A stretch of DNA of 45,819 bases from Bacilli bacterium (GCA_028691515.1 JAQUZE010000010.1:1-45819), one strand, 5' to 3'. Shown: positions 35,497-44,357, numbered from the stretch's first letter. Notes: generated by a model not told the origin, from the sequence alone. Program-made: numbers and translations.

Positions 35497-36276
35497 ATGA
35501 GAAAAACTTTTTATAAATTTTTCATAATTCTTATTTTATTATTTTCATTAACTGGATGTAATTTATTAATTAATGATCCTGTTACTGAAAATATAAATTT
35601 AGAAGAAGAGCTTGATAAAGTGTATAGTTTAGTTAATGATGTTTCAAATATCGCAATGAAAGGTAATGTAAAAATTGTTACAACTTCATATGCTTCTTCA
35701 TTTCCTTTTCCTGAAGTAGTTAGTGGACAGGGAAGTGGAGTAATATTTTCTGAAGATAAAAATAATTATTTTATACTAACAAATAACCATGTTGTAAATA
35801 GAGATGATACTTATAATTTAGTTAGATATCAGATTACAGATTATTTAGGTAATGAGTATAATGGTAGTTTGATTGCAAGTTCGCCAGCATATGACTTGGG
35901 ATTATTAAAAATAACAAAATCAGATGTTCAATTAAATGTTTTAAGCATAAATTTAACTACTTTAATAAAAGATGACTTAGTAATTGCTATTGGTCAACCT
36001 AAAGGCCAGGATAATACTATTACTATGGGTAAAGTATTAGGGTTTACAAATGGTAATTTGGAGCAATCAACATCTCATGTTGATTTTGATGTTATATTAC
36101 ACAATGCTCCAATAAATAGAGGTTCAAGTGGTGGTGTTTTAATAAACAGTAATTTAGAAATTGTTGGGATAAATTATGCGGGTTCTTTTAAGGAAGGTGT
36201 TGAAGGTTCTGTTTCGGCTTATGCTATTCCTATGATTAAAGTAAATGAGTTTTTAGTATTAAATAATTTTTATTAA
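35497..36276 (+). CDS. Trypsin-like serine protease lipoprotein (HtrA/DegP-type, no PDZ)
   Basis: A 259-residue exported lipoprotein with lipobox LTGC (Cys21). Catalytic residues of the S1C protease fold are His98 in TNNHVVN, Asp133 in AYDLGLLK and Ser211 in NRGSSGGV. It ends just after the protease domain, with no PDZ domain, unlike most HtrA proteins. It probably works on the outer face of the membrane in protein quality control. It starts six bases after lplA without a clear binding site, suggesting reinitiation. It ends at a bidirectional terminator. Confidence 0.9.
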   Translation: MRKTFYKFFIILILLFSLTGCNLLINDPVTENINLEEELDKVYSLVNDVSNIAMKGNVKIVTTSYASSFPFPEVVSGQGSGVIFSEDKNNYFILTNNHVVNRDDTYNLVRYQITDYLGNEYNGSLIASSPAYDLGLLKITKSDVQLNVLSINLTTLIKDDLVIAIGQPKGQDNTITMGKVLGFTNGNLEQSTSHVDFDVILHNAPINRGSSGGVLINSNLEIVGINYAGSFKEGVEGSVSAYAIPMIKVNEFLVLNNFY

Positions 36277-36279
36277 ACA

Positions 36280-36310
36280 ATAAAAGTTCAGTAATTAACT
36301 GAACTTTTAT
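36280..36310. terminator. Bidirectional terminator
   Basis: ATAAAAGTTCAGT-AATTA-ACTGAACTTTTAT, a near-perfect hairpin between convergent genes; it overlaps the last codons of the minus-strand thioredoxin-like gene. Confidence 0.88.
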
Positions 36311-36606
36311 AATGAAGAAAGAATTCTTTCTAATTCATTTTTTAATATGAAGCGAGATAGCCTCGCATATTCTTTTTTGTTTTTATATATTATTAAAGTT
36401 GGCACAGTAAATACAAGTTGCTGACCGCTATATTCTAGAACATTTTCTATGAAAATACTATAATATTTTACTTGGGGATAATTATTTAGAACGTCTAATA
36501 TTATAGGTTCTATGGCATTACAAACATTACATGTTTTTGTTTTTGCTAAGATAATAAATATATCGTCTTTTATATTTATAAATTGTTGGTAATTTTTTAT
36601 TTCCAT
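36307..36606 (-). CDS. Thioredoxin-like protein (CNVC active site)
   Basis: A 99-residue thioredoxin-fold protein with the active site TCNVCNA (Cys26, Cys29) and the cis-Pro in TVPTLIIY. The CNVC dipeptide is unlike the CGPC of true thioredoxins and resembles the YtpP/thioredoxin-like group, so partners are unclear. It is a single gene on the minus strand, divergent from the ABC exporter gene with an 86 bp gap. GGGTGCC precedes the start, a poor binding site. Confidence 0.82.
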   Translation of the reverse strand: MEIKNYQQFINIKDDIFIILAKTKTCNVCNAIEPIILDVLNNYPQVKYYSIFIENVLEYSGQQLVFTVPTLIIYKNKKEYARLSRFILKNELERILSSL

Positions 36607-36692
36607 AAGGCACCCTTAAGATATTTTTAAATTAATTGTGGTATAATTAAATATATTATAATATAAATGAGTTATAAGAGAAAGGTATATGC

Positions 36693-39161
36693 ATGTTAAA
36701 GTTAAAAAATATTGTAAAAAATTATAAAGTTGGTGAGGGAATTGTTAAAGCAGTAAAAAATGTTAGTCTTGAATTTAGAAAGAGTGAATTTGTTGCTATT
36801 TTAGGTCCTTCTGGTTGCGGTAAGACTACTCTTTTGAATATTATTGGTGGATTAGATAAATATACTTCTGGAGATTTAATTATTAATAATCGTTCAACAA
36901 AAGATTTTAATGATGGGGATTGGGATAGTTATAGAAATCATTCTGTTGGTTTTGTTTTTCAAAGTTATAATTTAATTAATCATTTAAGTGTTTCTGAAAA
37001 TGTTGAACTTGCTTTGACTTTATCAGGGATTAATAAAACTGAAAGAAAAGTAAAAGCGATAGAAGCTTTAGAAAAAGTTGGGTTACAAGATCAGATTAAT
37101 AAAAGACCTAATCAGTTATCTGGTGGACAAATGCAAAGAGTAGCAATTGCTAGAGCAATTGTTAATGATCCAGAAATATTATTAGCTGATGAACCAACTG
37201 GTGCAATAGATTCAGAAACAAGTATACAAATTATGGATATCTTAAAAGATATATCTAAAGATAGATTAGTAATTATGGTCACTCATAATGCTGAACTTGC
37301 TCAAGAATATGCTACAAGAGTTGTTCAGTTATTAGATGGTGAAAAAGTTGATGATACAAAGCCATATGACTCAGAAAAAGAAATTAATAGTTCTATAAAT
37401 GGAGTAGATTATAAGTCTAGTAAAACATCTATGTCATTTATTACGGCTTTTTTATTGTCGCTTAAAAATTTATTAACCAAAAAAGGAAGAACAATATTAA
37501 TTGCTTTTGCTGGAAGTATTGGCATAATTGGTATTGCGTTGGTTTTAAGTTTATCAAATGGTTTTCAAAATTATGTTGATAGTCTTCAGAAAGATACATT
37601 GGCTTCATATCCTCTTTCAATTTCAGAAGAAGGACTAGATTTCTCTAAATTTATGAATAGAAGGATGGAAAATTTGGAAGAGTTTCCTGATGAAAATGTT
37701 ATATATCCTCAAAACTTATCAGGAATATTGGCGGAGGGAACTATTTCAAATGAAATTACTGAAGAATATATAGATGAGGTTTTATTAAATGGATTAGATC
37801 CTTTATGGTATGATGCCATTTCCTATGAATACCCTTTTTCATTAAATATATTTTATGAAATTGAATTTAATAATATTAATTATTATCCAAGAATTCCTTC
37901 TAATTTGTTTAGTGAAATAGTATATGGTAAAGATGATGATAAAATGTCGTTTTTTAATAGCCAATATGATACTTTTGGGAATATTCCTTCAAATAAGAAT
38001 GAAGTTTTATTAATTATTGATAAATATAATAGGGTTCCTGATTTTTATTTGCAAGCATTAGGATTAGAATCTAAAGAAAATATTTCTTTTGAAGATGTAA
38101 TTGGGAGAACATATCGTCTTGTTTTAAATGATGGTCTTTATAGCTATGATTCAGAAAATAATAAGTTTATTAAAAATAGTAGTAGTATGGGATCAGATGT
38201 AACAATTCTTCCAAGTTCTATTTATAATAATCTTTCTGAAGAAGATTATATCGATCTTGAAATTGTAGGTATTGCAAGAGTAAATGAAGATACTACAATA
38301 GGTTCTGTTTCATCAACAATTGGTTACACAAAAGAATTAACTGAGTATATAATAAGTAATTCATTAAATTCTGAAATAATTAATTGGTTGAATAATCAAA
38401 ATAATGAAGGTATTAATCCTTATACGGGTGAATCATTTACACCATCTACAACTTTAACTGTTGAACAACAAGTTTATAATGTTAAAGCAGAATTAGGTGG
38501 AGTTAGTATTCCTAATCAAGTTAATATCTATCCTGTAGATTTTGTAAATAAAGAATATATAAAAGATTATCTTGATGAATATAATATGAATAAAGAAGAA
38601 GAGGCAAGAGCAGCCTACTTTAGTGAATTAGGAATTGATCCTGAAGAAGCTACTGATGCGCAAAAAAATGCTGCAGATTTAGAAGCTAAAAAAGCAGGGA
38701 TTTATTATACAGATGTTATGGATGTAATGGTTTCCTCATTAAACACTTTAGTTAATAGTATTAGTTATGTCTTAATTGCTTTTACAGCAATTTCTTTAGT
38801 AGTGTCATCGATAATGATTGGAATAATTACATATATATCTGTCTTAGAAAGAACTAAGGAAATAGGGATACTACGCAGTATTGGTGCAAGAAAAAAAGAT
38901 ATTTCGCGTGTTTTTAATGCTGAAACAATAATTATTGGGTTATTAGCTGGGACATTTGGTGTTGTAATTGCTGGACTTGCAAGCATTCCTATAAGTGCAT
39001 TATTGTATAGATTAGTTGATATTCCTAATATAGCAAATCTAAGTATAATGCATGGGATATTTTTAATAATAATAAGTATGTTTTTAACATTTATTTCTGG
39101 TTTAATACCTTCAAGACTTGCAGCTTTAAGAGATCCAGTTGAAGCACTTCGTACAGAATAG
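36693..39161 (+). CDS. Fused ABC exporter (ATPase plus FtsX-type permease, MacB-like)
   Basis: An 822-residue fusion. The ATPase (1-225) has Walker A GPSGCGKTT, Q-loop FVFQSYNL, signature LSGGQ, Walker B ILLADEPTG and VTHN. The first membrane helix (about 265-290) is followed by a large extracellular domain (about 292-680) and three C-terminal helices (about 690-810) with the FtsX sequence EIGILRSIGARKKDI. This is the MacB order (ATPase first, four helices). In a monoderm cell it may export peptides or act as a mechanotransmitter for surface proteins. AGAAAGG lies about ten bases before the ATG. Confidence 0.92.
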   Translation: MLKLKNIVKNYKVGEGIVKAVKNVSLEFRKSEFVAILGPSGCGKTTLLNIIGGLDKYTSGDLIINNRSTKDFNDGDWDSYRNHSVGFVFQSYNLINHLSVSENVELALTLSGINKTERKVKAIEALEKVGLQDQINKRPNQLSGGQMQRVAIARAIVNDPEILLADEPTGAIDSETSIQIMDILKDISKDRLVIMVTHNAELAQEYATRVVQLLDGEKVDDTKPYDSEKEINSSINGVDYKSSKTSMSFITAFLLSLKNLLTKKGRTILIAFAGSIGIIGIALVLSLSNGFQNYVDSLQKDTLASYPLSISEEGLDFSKFMNRRMENLEEFPDENVIYPQNLSGILAEGTISNEITEEYIDEVLLNGLDPLWYDAISYEYPFSLNIFYEIEFNNINYYPRIPSNLFSEIVYGKDDDKMSFFNSQYDTFGNIPSNKNEVLLIIDKYNRVPDFYLQALGLESKENISFEDVIGRTYRLVLNDGLYSYDSENNKFIKNSSSMGSDVTILPSSIYNNLSEEDYIDLEIVGIARVNEDTTIGSVSSTIGYTKELTEYIISNSLNSEIINWLNNQNNEGINPYTGESFTPSTTLTVEQQVYNVKAELGGVSIPNQVNIYPVDFVNKEYIKDYLDEYNMNKEEEARAAYFSELGIDPEEATDAQKNAADLEAKKAGIYYTDVMDVMVSSLNTLVNSISYVLIAFTAISLVVSSIMIGIITYISVLERTKEIGILRSIGARKKDISRVFNAETIIIGLLAGTFGVVIAGLASIPISALLYRLVDIPNIANLSIMHGIFLIIISMFLTFISGLIPSRLAALRDPVEALRTE

Positions 39162-39190
39162 TTGCAAATTAATTGAAAATAGTGTATAAT
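39162..39190 (+). promoter_or_regulatory. Promoter of the CNNM/CorC gene
   Basis: TTGCAA (39162-39167) and TATAAT (39185-39190), 17-base spacer, starting immediately after the stop of the ABC exporter. Confidence 0.78.
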
Positions 39191-39220
39191 TATCTACAAT
39201 ATAAGGAGAAATAAACAATT

Positions 39221-40543
39221 ATGAGCATTCCGCTCCAGTTACTGTTATTATTGGGTTTAGTTTCTGTTAATGCATTTTTTGCTTCTGCAGAAATGGCAAT
39301 AGTTTCAGTCAATAAATTAAATATTATAGAACTTGCTGAAAATGGAAGCAAGAAAGCAAAAAAATTATTAAAAGTTATGGAAGATGAGTCAAAGTTTTTA
39401 TCAACAATTCAAATTGGTATTACTTTTGCTGGATTCTTTTCAGCTGCATCAGCATCAACAGGAATGGCAGGGCCACTTGCTACTTTATTAGAAAAAATTA
39501 ATGTACCATATAATACTGCACACACAATTTCTGTTATTGTTATTACTTTGATTCTTTCATATTTTACTCTTGTTGTTGGGGAATTATTTCCTAAAAAATT
39601 AGCTTTGCAAAACAAAGAAAAAATTGCTTTGCGTTCTGCACCAATTATATATGTTTTGATGAAAATATTAATTCCATTTATTAAATTATTATCAGGTTCT
39701 ACTAATGCATTATTATATATTACTGGTAATCAAAAAGAGACATTCGATGAAGAATTTTCTACAAATGAAATTCGAAGGATTATTAGGGCAGGACACGCTA
39801 GTGGAGTTTTAACTGAAAGAGAAGAAAAAATGATAAATAGTGTATTTGCACTTGATGATTATGATGCTTCTGATATTATGACTCCAAGAAAGCTTGTTTT
39901 TGCTATTGACATCAACGATGATTTAAAAGATTTTGTTGATGAATTAATTGAAACAAATTTTTCTCGAGTACCTGTTTATGAAGGTGAAATAGATAATGTA
40001 ATTGGAATTTTATATTATAAAGATTTTTATCGTGAAGCAAGAAAAGTTGGATTTGAAAATGTTAATATAAGAAAACTATTACGTGCACCTTTGTTTGCAA
40101 CAGATGTAAAAAGAGCATCAGTTTTATTTCAAGAAATGCAGTCAACAAATACTCACATAGCGATTATTATTGATGAGTTTGGTGGTTTTTCAGGTATTGT
40201 TACTTTGGAAGATCTTGTTGAAGAGATTGTTGGTAATATATATGATGAGCATGAAGAAGTAGATTTAAAGCAAATTGCTCCTGACACTTTTATTGTAAAA
40301 GGAAATGTCCCAATTCAAGATATTAATCGATTATTGAATTCAAAAATTCCGATTTCAACTGATGATTCATATGATTCTATTGGGGGATTAATAATTTATT
40401 TATTAGAAAGATTGCCTGAAGAAGAAGACGTAAATAAAATTGTTAGTTATGAAAATTTAGACTTTACTATTATGACAATTAATGAAAATGTGATTGAAAA
40501 AGTTAAAATAAAGAAAAATCCTGTCTTAATAGAAAAAGATTAA
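39221..40543 (+). CDS. CNNM/CorC (hemolysin C-like) transporter family protein
   Basis: A 440-residue membrane protein: DUF21/CNNM transmembrane domain (1-about 190), with the conserved FFASAEMAIVSVN and VVGELFPKKLALQ, two CBS domains (about 200-335; DIMTPRKLVFAID, IDEFGGFSGIVTLEDLVEEIVG) and a C-terminal CorC_HlyC domain (about 350-430). Bacterial members (YrkA, MpfA, CorB/C) export Mg2+ or related cations; the CBS pair binds Mg-ATP in known structures. AAGGAG is unusually far (12 bases) from the ATG. A terminator follows. Confidence 0.92.
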   Translation: MSIPLQLLLLLGLVSVNAFFASAEMAIVSVNKLNIIELAENGSKKAKKLLKVMEDESKFLSTIQIGITFAGFFSAASASTGMAGPLATLLEKINVPYNTAHTISVIVITLILSYFTLVVGELFPKKLALQNKEKIALRSAPIIYVLMKILIPFIKLLSGSTNALLYITGNQKETFDEEFSTNEIRRIIRAGHASGVLTEREEKMINSVFALDDYDASDIMTPRKLVFAIDINDDLKDFVDELIETNFSRVPVYEGEIDNVIGILYYKDFYREARKVGFENVNIRKLLRAPLFATDVKRASVLFQEMQSTNTHIAIIIDEFGGFSGIVTLEDLVEEIVGNIYDEHEEVDLKQIAPDTFIVKGNVPIQDINRLLNSKIPISTDDSYDSIGGLIIYLLERLPEEEDVNKIVSYENLDFTIMTINENVIEKVKIKKNPVLIEKD

Positions 40544-40576
40544 TTAATTTTTTGTTTTGATTAAAATTATTAAATA

Positions 40577-40609
40577 AACCGCAAAGTTAATTGCTTATTG
40601 CGGTTTTTG
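40577..40609 (+). terminator. Intrinsic terminator of the CNNM/CorC gene
   Basis: AACCGCAA and TTGCGGTT arms with a 13-base loop, followed by TTTG; the stem is solid and the T run short. Confidence 0.75.
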
Positions 40610-40649
40610 TATTATAAGGTTATGTTGTAAACTTTAAGGTGGAGAATTT

Positions 40650-41165
40650 ATGAAAATAACAATAGTAGGTTATAGTGGTTCAGGAAAATCTAGCTTAGCA
40701 AGGACGCTTGGAAATCATTTTAATATTAATGTTTTACATCTCGATTCAGTACATTTTTTATCAAATTGGATAGAAAGAGATGAAGAAGAAGAAAAAATAA
40801 TTGTTGAAAAATTTTTAAAAGAAAATACTTCTTGGATTATAGATGGAAATTATTCAAAATTATATTTTGGTCAAAGAATGCAAGAATCTGATATAATTAT
40901 AATTCTTTTATTTAATCGCTTTAATTGTTTTTTTAGAGTTTTAAATCGCTATAATAAATATAAAGGTAAATCACGCCCTGATATTACTCAGGGTTGTTTT
41001 GAAAAATTAGATAAAGAATTTATAAGTTGGATTTTATATCGTGGAAGAAACAAAATAATACGTAAAAGATTTTATAAATTAAAACTACAATATCATCATA
41101 AAGTTTTTATTATAAAAAATCAAAAACAAATGAATAATTACATAAGAAAATATATTGTAAAATAG
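40650..41165 (+). CDS. P-loop kinase-like protein (FlaR / topology-modulation type)
   Basis: A 171-residue adenylate-kinase-like P-loop protein. Walker A is GYSGSGKSS at 7-15. The LHLDSVHF, WIIDGNYSK and FNRFNCFFRVLNRY segments match the FlaR/YqaD group of predicted nucleotide kinases that GenBank often names DNA topology modulation protein. The biochemical role is not established. AAGGTGGAG precedes the ATG. It is a single gene convergent with the next. Confidence 0.85.
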   Translation: MKITIVGYSGSGKSSLARTLGNHFNINVLHLDSVHFLSNWIERDEEEEKIIVEKFLKENTSWIIDGNYSKLYFGQRMQESDIIIILLFNRFNCFFRVLNRYNKYKGKSRPDITQGCFEKLDKEFISWILYRGRNKIIRKRFYKLKLQYHHKVFIIKNQKQMNNYIRKYIVK

Positions 41166-41198
41166 TAAATTATTTTAATAGTATAAAAAACTAAGTAT

Positions 41199-42008
41199 TT
41201 AATTATTATGATTTTTGCAATTTTTTAAAAGAACAAAGTTTTTGTTTTTTATTGTAAAAAGCATATAATTTTGTTTAGATAATTTTTCTTTAATATAATT
41301 ATTAAAATTTTCTATTTTAATATTGTATAAAAATTCTACTTCATCTTGTGATATTAGTAAAACATCTTCTATTAATTCATTAAAATTTGGTATTGTTTGA
41401 GGAATTAAGGCTATACTATCAATAATTAATTTGTTGATTGCATTTATATATTTTTTATAACTATGGTTATCAGAAATTTTTAATCCTTTATTTTTTTCAT
41501 TGATCATAACTATAGATGGATATTTTGCTATTTTAAACATATTTGTAAAATTGATATCACTAGCTAATAAATCATCTGCTTTATCTAAATTTGAAAAAGT
41601 ATAAATTTCTTTTGTATAACAATTAATTAAATCTAAAATTTCACGGATTGCATTTTCATCATTTATATTTTTATTTAAATATAATTTATAAAATTTCGCT
41701 AAGTTAATTAATTGAAATACTTTTATCTCATTTTTTTGTTCAACTAATTCTATTATTTTAAGGATTAAATCATTAGATTTATTAGAATTATCAGCTATTA
41801 TTAGATTAAAATTTAGATTTTCCCTATAATTTAAATAAAATTTTAAAAGTTCTATGTGATATTCATTGGAAATTTCATTTATTGGATTAGTAAAAAAGTA
41901 TACATTAATTATTTCTTTTTTTACATTATCTAAATATCCATTTTCTTTATCAGAAATTAAAGTGCAAATTCCATCTTTTTCGCTGCAAACAATTTTATAA
42001 TCATTCAT
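41199..42008 (-). CDS. DsbA-fold protein resembling SpxH/YjbH but lacking the CxxC
   Basis: A 269-residue cytosolic protein. The segment VYFFTNPINEISNEYHIELLKFYLNYR lies where SpxH (YjbH) and FrnE-type DsbA-fold proteins have a FxDPxCPxCW motif, and a late ISDNHSYKKYINAI stretch fits the end of such a domain. The active-site cysteines are replaced (PINEIS), so redox catalysis is not expected. SpxH is an adaptor that brings Spx to ClpXP; a non-redox adaptor role is an inference. The assignment is weak and rests on fold-level similarity. I chose ATG 42008 (AGGTG upstream); a GTG nine bases earlier is possible. Confidence 0.5.
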   Translation of the reverse strand: MNDYKIVCSEKDGICTLISDKENGYLDNVKKEIINVYFFTNPINEISNEYHIELLKFYLNYRENLNFNLIIADNSNKSNDLILKIIELVEQKNEIKVFQLINLAKFYKLYLNKNINDENAIREILDLINCYTKEIYTFSNLDKADDLLASDINFTNMFKIAKYPSIVMINEKNKGLKISDNHSYKKYINAINKLIIDSIALIPQTIPNFNELIEDVLLISQDEVEFLYNIKIENFNNYIKEKLSKQNYMLFTIKNKNFVLLKNCKNHNN

Positions 42009-42087
42009 ATTTTTCACCTATATTTATATTAACTTAGAATTTAATTCTTGTCTATTTACATGCTTATATTTGATTATATAGTTTTTG

Positions 42088-42115
42088 TTGAAAACAAATG
42101 TTTTTATGATATAAT
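42088..42115 (+). promoter_or_regulatory. DUF1538/PII operon promoter
   Basis: TTGAAA (42088-42093) and perfect TATAAT (42110-42115) with a 16-base spacer; transcription should start near 42122, about ten bases before AAGGAGG. Confidence 0.78.
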
Positions 42116-42131
42116 TATTATAATATATTTT

Positions 42132-42140
42132 AAGGAGGGG
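42132..42140 (+). promoter_or_regulatory. Ribosome binding site that places the DUF1538 start at ATT
   Basis: AAGGAGGGG, nearly perfect, lies seven bases before ATT at 42146. An in-frame TAA at 42131 closes the frame just upstream, and no ATG, GTG or TTG occurs in frame until 42263. Confidence 0.65.
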
Positions 42141-42145
42141 TTGTT

Positions 42146-43660
42146 ATTTTCAAAATATTTAGAACTAAGATAAAAGAATCTTCCCTTTCGGTTTTTCCTA
42201 TATTAATATTAGGTGTTATTTTAAGTTTAACATTAGTTAAATTAGATATTCCTAATTTATTTATGTTTATTTGTGGAGCTGTTTTTTTAATTATTGGTAT
42301 GACTTTTTTTTCGGTTGGTGCAGAAATTTCTTTAATGAAAATTGGAGAGAAAACTGGAAAATATGTTACTAAAAAAAGAAAAATATGGCTTTTTATATTA
42401 TTTGGCTTTTTATTGGGGTTTTTGGTAACAATTGCTGAACCAGATTTAATAGTTTTGGCTGAACAATCAGGAATTGATAAATATGCAATAATTATTAGTA
42501 TTGGTGTGGGAATAGGTATATTTTTAGCAATATCTGTATTGCGAATTATTTTTCAATTACGAATTTCAATATTATTAATCATTTCTTATTTTTTAATTTT
42601 TATGTTAGGCATTTTTGTTCCTAAAGATTTTCTTCCTATGTCATTTGATGCAAGTGGTGTTACAACTGGAGCAATGACAGTTCCTTTAATTATTGCATTT
42701 GGGTATGGTATTTCTAGTTCTCGTGGAGATAAGACTTCAGCGGATGATAGTTTTGGTTTAGTTGGTATTGCATCAATTGGTCCAATTGTTGCAATAATGA
42801 TTTTAGGTATAGTTATGAAAACCGCACCAACTAATTTAGAACCAAATATTCTTCATGAAATAAGTAATATTAAACAATTTTTTGAGATTTTATTTAATGA
42901 TATATTAAAATATATGAAGGAAGTATTAATTGCTTTATCACCAATTTTGCTTATTTATATTATTTTGAATATATTTATTTTTAAAGAAAAGAAGCGAGCA
43001 ATCATTTCAGTTTTATTTGGATTTATAATTACATATTTTGGATTAGTTTTATTTTTAGCAGGCGCTAATATGGGTTTCTTAACTTTTGGAAGTAATTTTG
43101 GTTCTGAAATCGCTATGACTGAATATAGTTGGTTATTGATTCCAATGGGATTTATTTTTGGAACAATAATAGTTATTGCAGAACCTGCTGTTCATGTATT
43201 AAACAAACAAGTAGATTCAATTACTGATGGTAGAATTACTCGTAAAACGATGTTTATTTCTTTAGGTATTGGAAATGGTATTGCTGTTAGTTTGGCAATG
43301 GTCAGAGTATTAACAGGAATATCAATTTGGTGGATTTTAATACCTGGATATTTATTTGCTTTGACTTTAACATTATTAGCCCCCAAAATTTTTACTGCTA
43401 TAGCTTTTGATTCTGGTGGTGTTGCATCAGGACCATTAACAGTTGCCTTTTTGTTACCACTAGCTATAGGTGCATCACAAATAATTGAGGGTGGAAATGT
43501 ATTTCAAGATGCATTTGGTCTTGTAGCTTTAGTTTCAATGATGCCATTGATTATAATTCAACTTGTAGGGTTAATTTATAAAATTAAAGTAAAAACACCT
43601 GTAATTGATTATGAAAAAGAAGAAATCATTTACTTTAGGGAGGGAGCAAAAAATGAATAG
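42146..43660 (+). CDS. DUF1538 integral membrane protein (duplicated transporter-like)
   Basis: A roughly 504-residue protein with about twelve to fourteen helices. Two homologous halves are evident: each has an IAEPxxxVLxxQ motif (near 105 and 350) and a FDxxGVxxGxxTV motif (near 172 and 427), the hallmark of DUF1538. Internal repeats of this kind suggest a secondary transporter; the cargo is unknown to me. The start appears to be ATT at 42146: the codons from 42146 to 42262 encode a typical N terminus (KIKESSLSVFPILILGVILS), AAGGAGGGG precedes it, and no usual start codon exists there. The first normal ATG (42263) would delete the first helix. Two PII-like genes follow, the first overlapping by eight bases. 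Confidence 0.85.
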   Translation: MFKIFRTKIKESSLSVFPILILGVILSLTLVKLDIPNLFMFICGAVFLIIGMTFFSVGAEISLMKIGEKTGKYVTKKRKIWLFILFGFLLGFLVTIAEPDLIVLAEQSGIDKYAIIISIGVGIGIFLAISVLRIIFQLRISILLIISYFLIFMLGIFVPKDFLPMSFDASGVTTGAMTVPLIIAFGYGISSSRGDKTSADDSFGLVGIASIGPIVAIMILGIVMKTAPTNLEPNILHEISNIKQFFEILFNDILKYMKEVLIALSPILLIYIILNIFIFKEKKRAIISVLFGFIITYFGLVLFLAGANMGFLTFGSNFGSEIAMTEYSWLLIPMGFIFGTIIVIAEPAVHVLNKQVDSITDGRITRKTMFISLGIGNGIAVSLAMVRVLTGISIWWILIPGYLFALTLTLLAPKIFTAIAFDSGGVASGPLTVAFLLPLAIGASQIIEGGNVFQDAFGLVALVSMMPLIIIQLVGLIYKIKVKTPVIDYEKEEIIYFREGAKNE

Positions 43661-43997
43661 TTTATACAAATTGCTTATAATTATTATTGATCATAATTAT
43701 CTTGCTAAATTAGAGAAATTATTAAAAAAATATTCAACTTCTTTTCATTTTTTAGCTAATGCTAAAGGAACTGCAAATAATGAGATTTTAAATTATTTAG
43801 GGTTGGGGAATACACCTAAGCATATTGTTTTATTAGTTTTAGAAGAAAAAATGGTTTTTAATATATTTAAAATATTGAATAGTGAACTAAAATTTGATAT
43901 TCCAGGTAGAGGTATTGCTTTTACAATTGAATTAGATAGTATTAGTGGTAAAAATGCGTTAAAGTATTTAACAAACGATAAATTGGAGGTAATGTAA
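43653..43997 (+). CDS. PII-like regulatory protein, divergent copy
   Basis: A 114-residue protein resembling the PII/GlnB fold: beta1 YKLLIIIIDHNYLAKLEKLLKK, T-loop-like region NAKGTANNEILNYLG, and IVLLVLEEKMVFNIFKILNSEL. It aligns end to end with the next gene's product but is less conserved and lacks the HGRGT motif. It should be a ligand-sensing trimer that controls the DUF1538 membrane protein; this is an inference from context. The ATG at 43653 has GGGAGGG before it and overlaps the DUF1538 gene. An earlier in-frame ATG at 43605 gives a lysine-rich leader without a binding site. Confidence 0.7.
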   Translation: MNSLYKLLIIIIDHNYLAKLEKLLKKYSTSFHFLANAKGTANNEILNYLGLGNTPKHIVLLVLEEKMVFNIFKILNSELKFDIPGRGIAFTIELDSISGKNALKYLTNDKLEVM

Positions 43998-43998
43998 A

Positions 43999-44313
43999 AT
44001 GACAGATACTAAAGCTCAATTAGTAATTATAATTTGTAATCATGATTATGCTGATGAAGTAATGGATGTGGCAAAAGCTTCGGGAGCAAAAGGTGGCACA
44101 ATTATTCATGGAAGAGGAACATTATCTAAAGAAGCTAAAAAATTCTTTGGTATTACTATTCAACCTGAAAAAGCTTTAATATTGATTCTTACAGATTTAA
44201 ATACTCAAGAAAACATAATGAAAAGTATTAATGAAAAAGCAAGTATTAATACAGATGCACATGCTGTATCTTTTGCTTTACCCGTAAGCGATTATATTGG
44301 TTTAAATATTTAA
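43999..44313 (+). CDS. PII-family (GlnB-like) regulatory protein
   Basis: A 104-residue PII-family protein: AQLVIIICNHDYADEVMDVAKASGAKGGTIIHGRGTL is the beta1-alpha1-beta2 unit with the nucleotide-binding GxxHGRG; PEKALILILTDLNTQENIMKSI and the C-terminal AVSFALPVSDYIGL follow. PII proteins are trimers sensing ATP/ADP and 2-oxoglutarate and bind membrane transporters. No glnA, amtB or nif genes are near; the partner is most likely the DUF1538 protein, in the same operon. GGAGGT precedes the ATG, one base after the previous stop. The T-loop is short and lacks the uridylylated Tyr. Confidence 0.85.
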   Translation: MTDTKAQLVIIICNHDYADEVMDVAKASGAKGGTIIHGRGTLSKEAKKFFGITIQPEKALILILTDLNTQENIMKSINEKASINTDAHAVSFALPVSDYIGLNI

Positions 44314-44323
44314 TAGTATTATT

Positions 44324-44352
44324 CTTGTTTAGAGAAAAAAATATGATATAAT
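44324..44352 (+). promoter_or_regulatory. Superoxide reductase gene promoter
   Basis: TTGTTT (44324-44329) and TATAAT (44347-44352), 17-base spacer, with TG one base before the -10 element. Confidence 0.65.
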
Positions 44353-44357
44353 AAAAG

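Noticed and set aside
42263-43660. DUF1538 gene starting at the first in-frame ATG
   Set aside because: It would remove a family-like first helix and leave AAGGAGGGG at 42132 without a start. The ATT at 42146 fits better.
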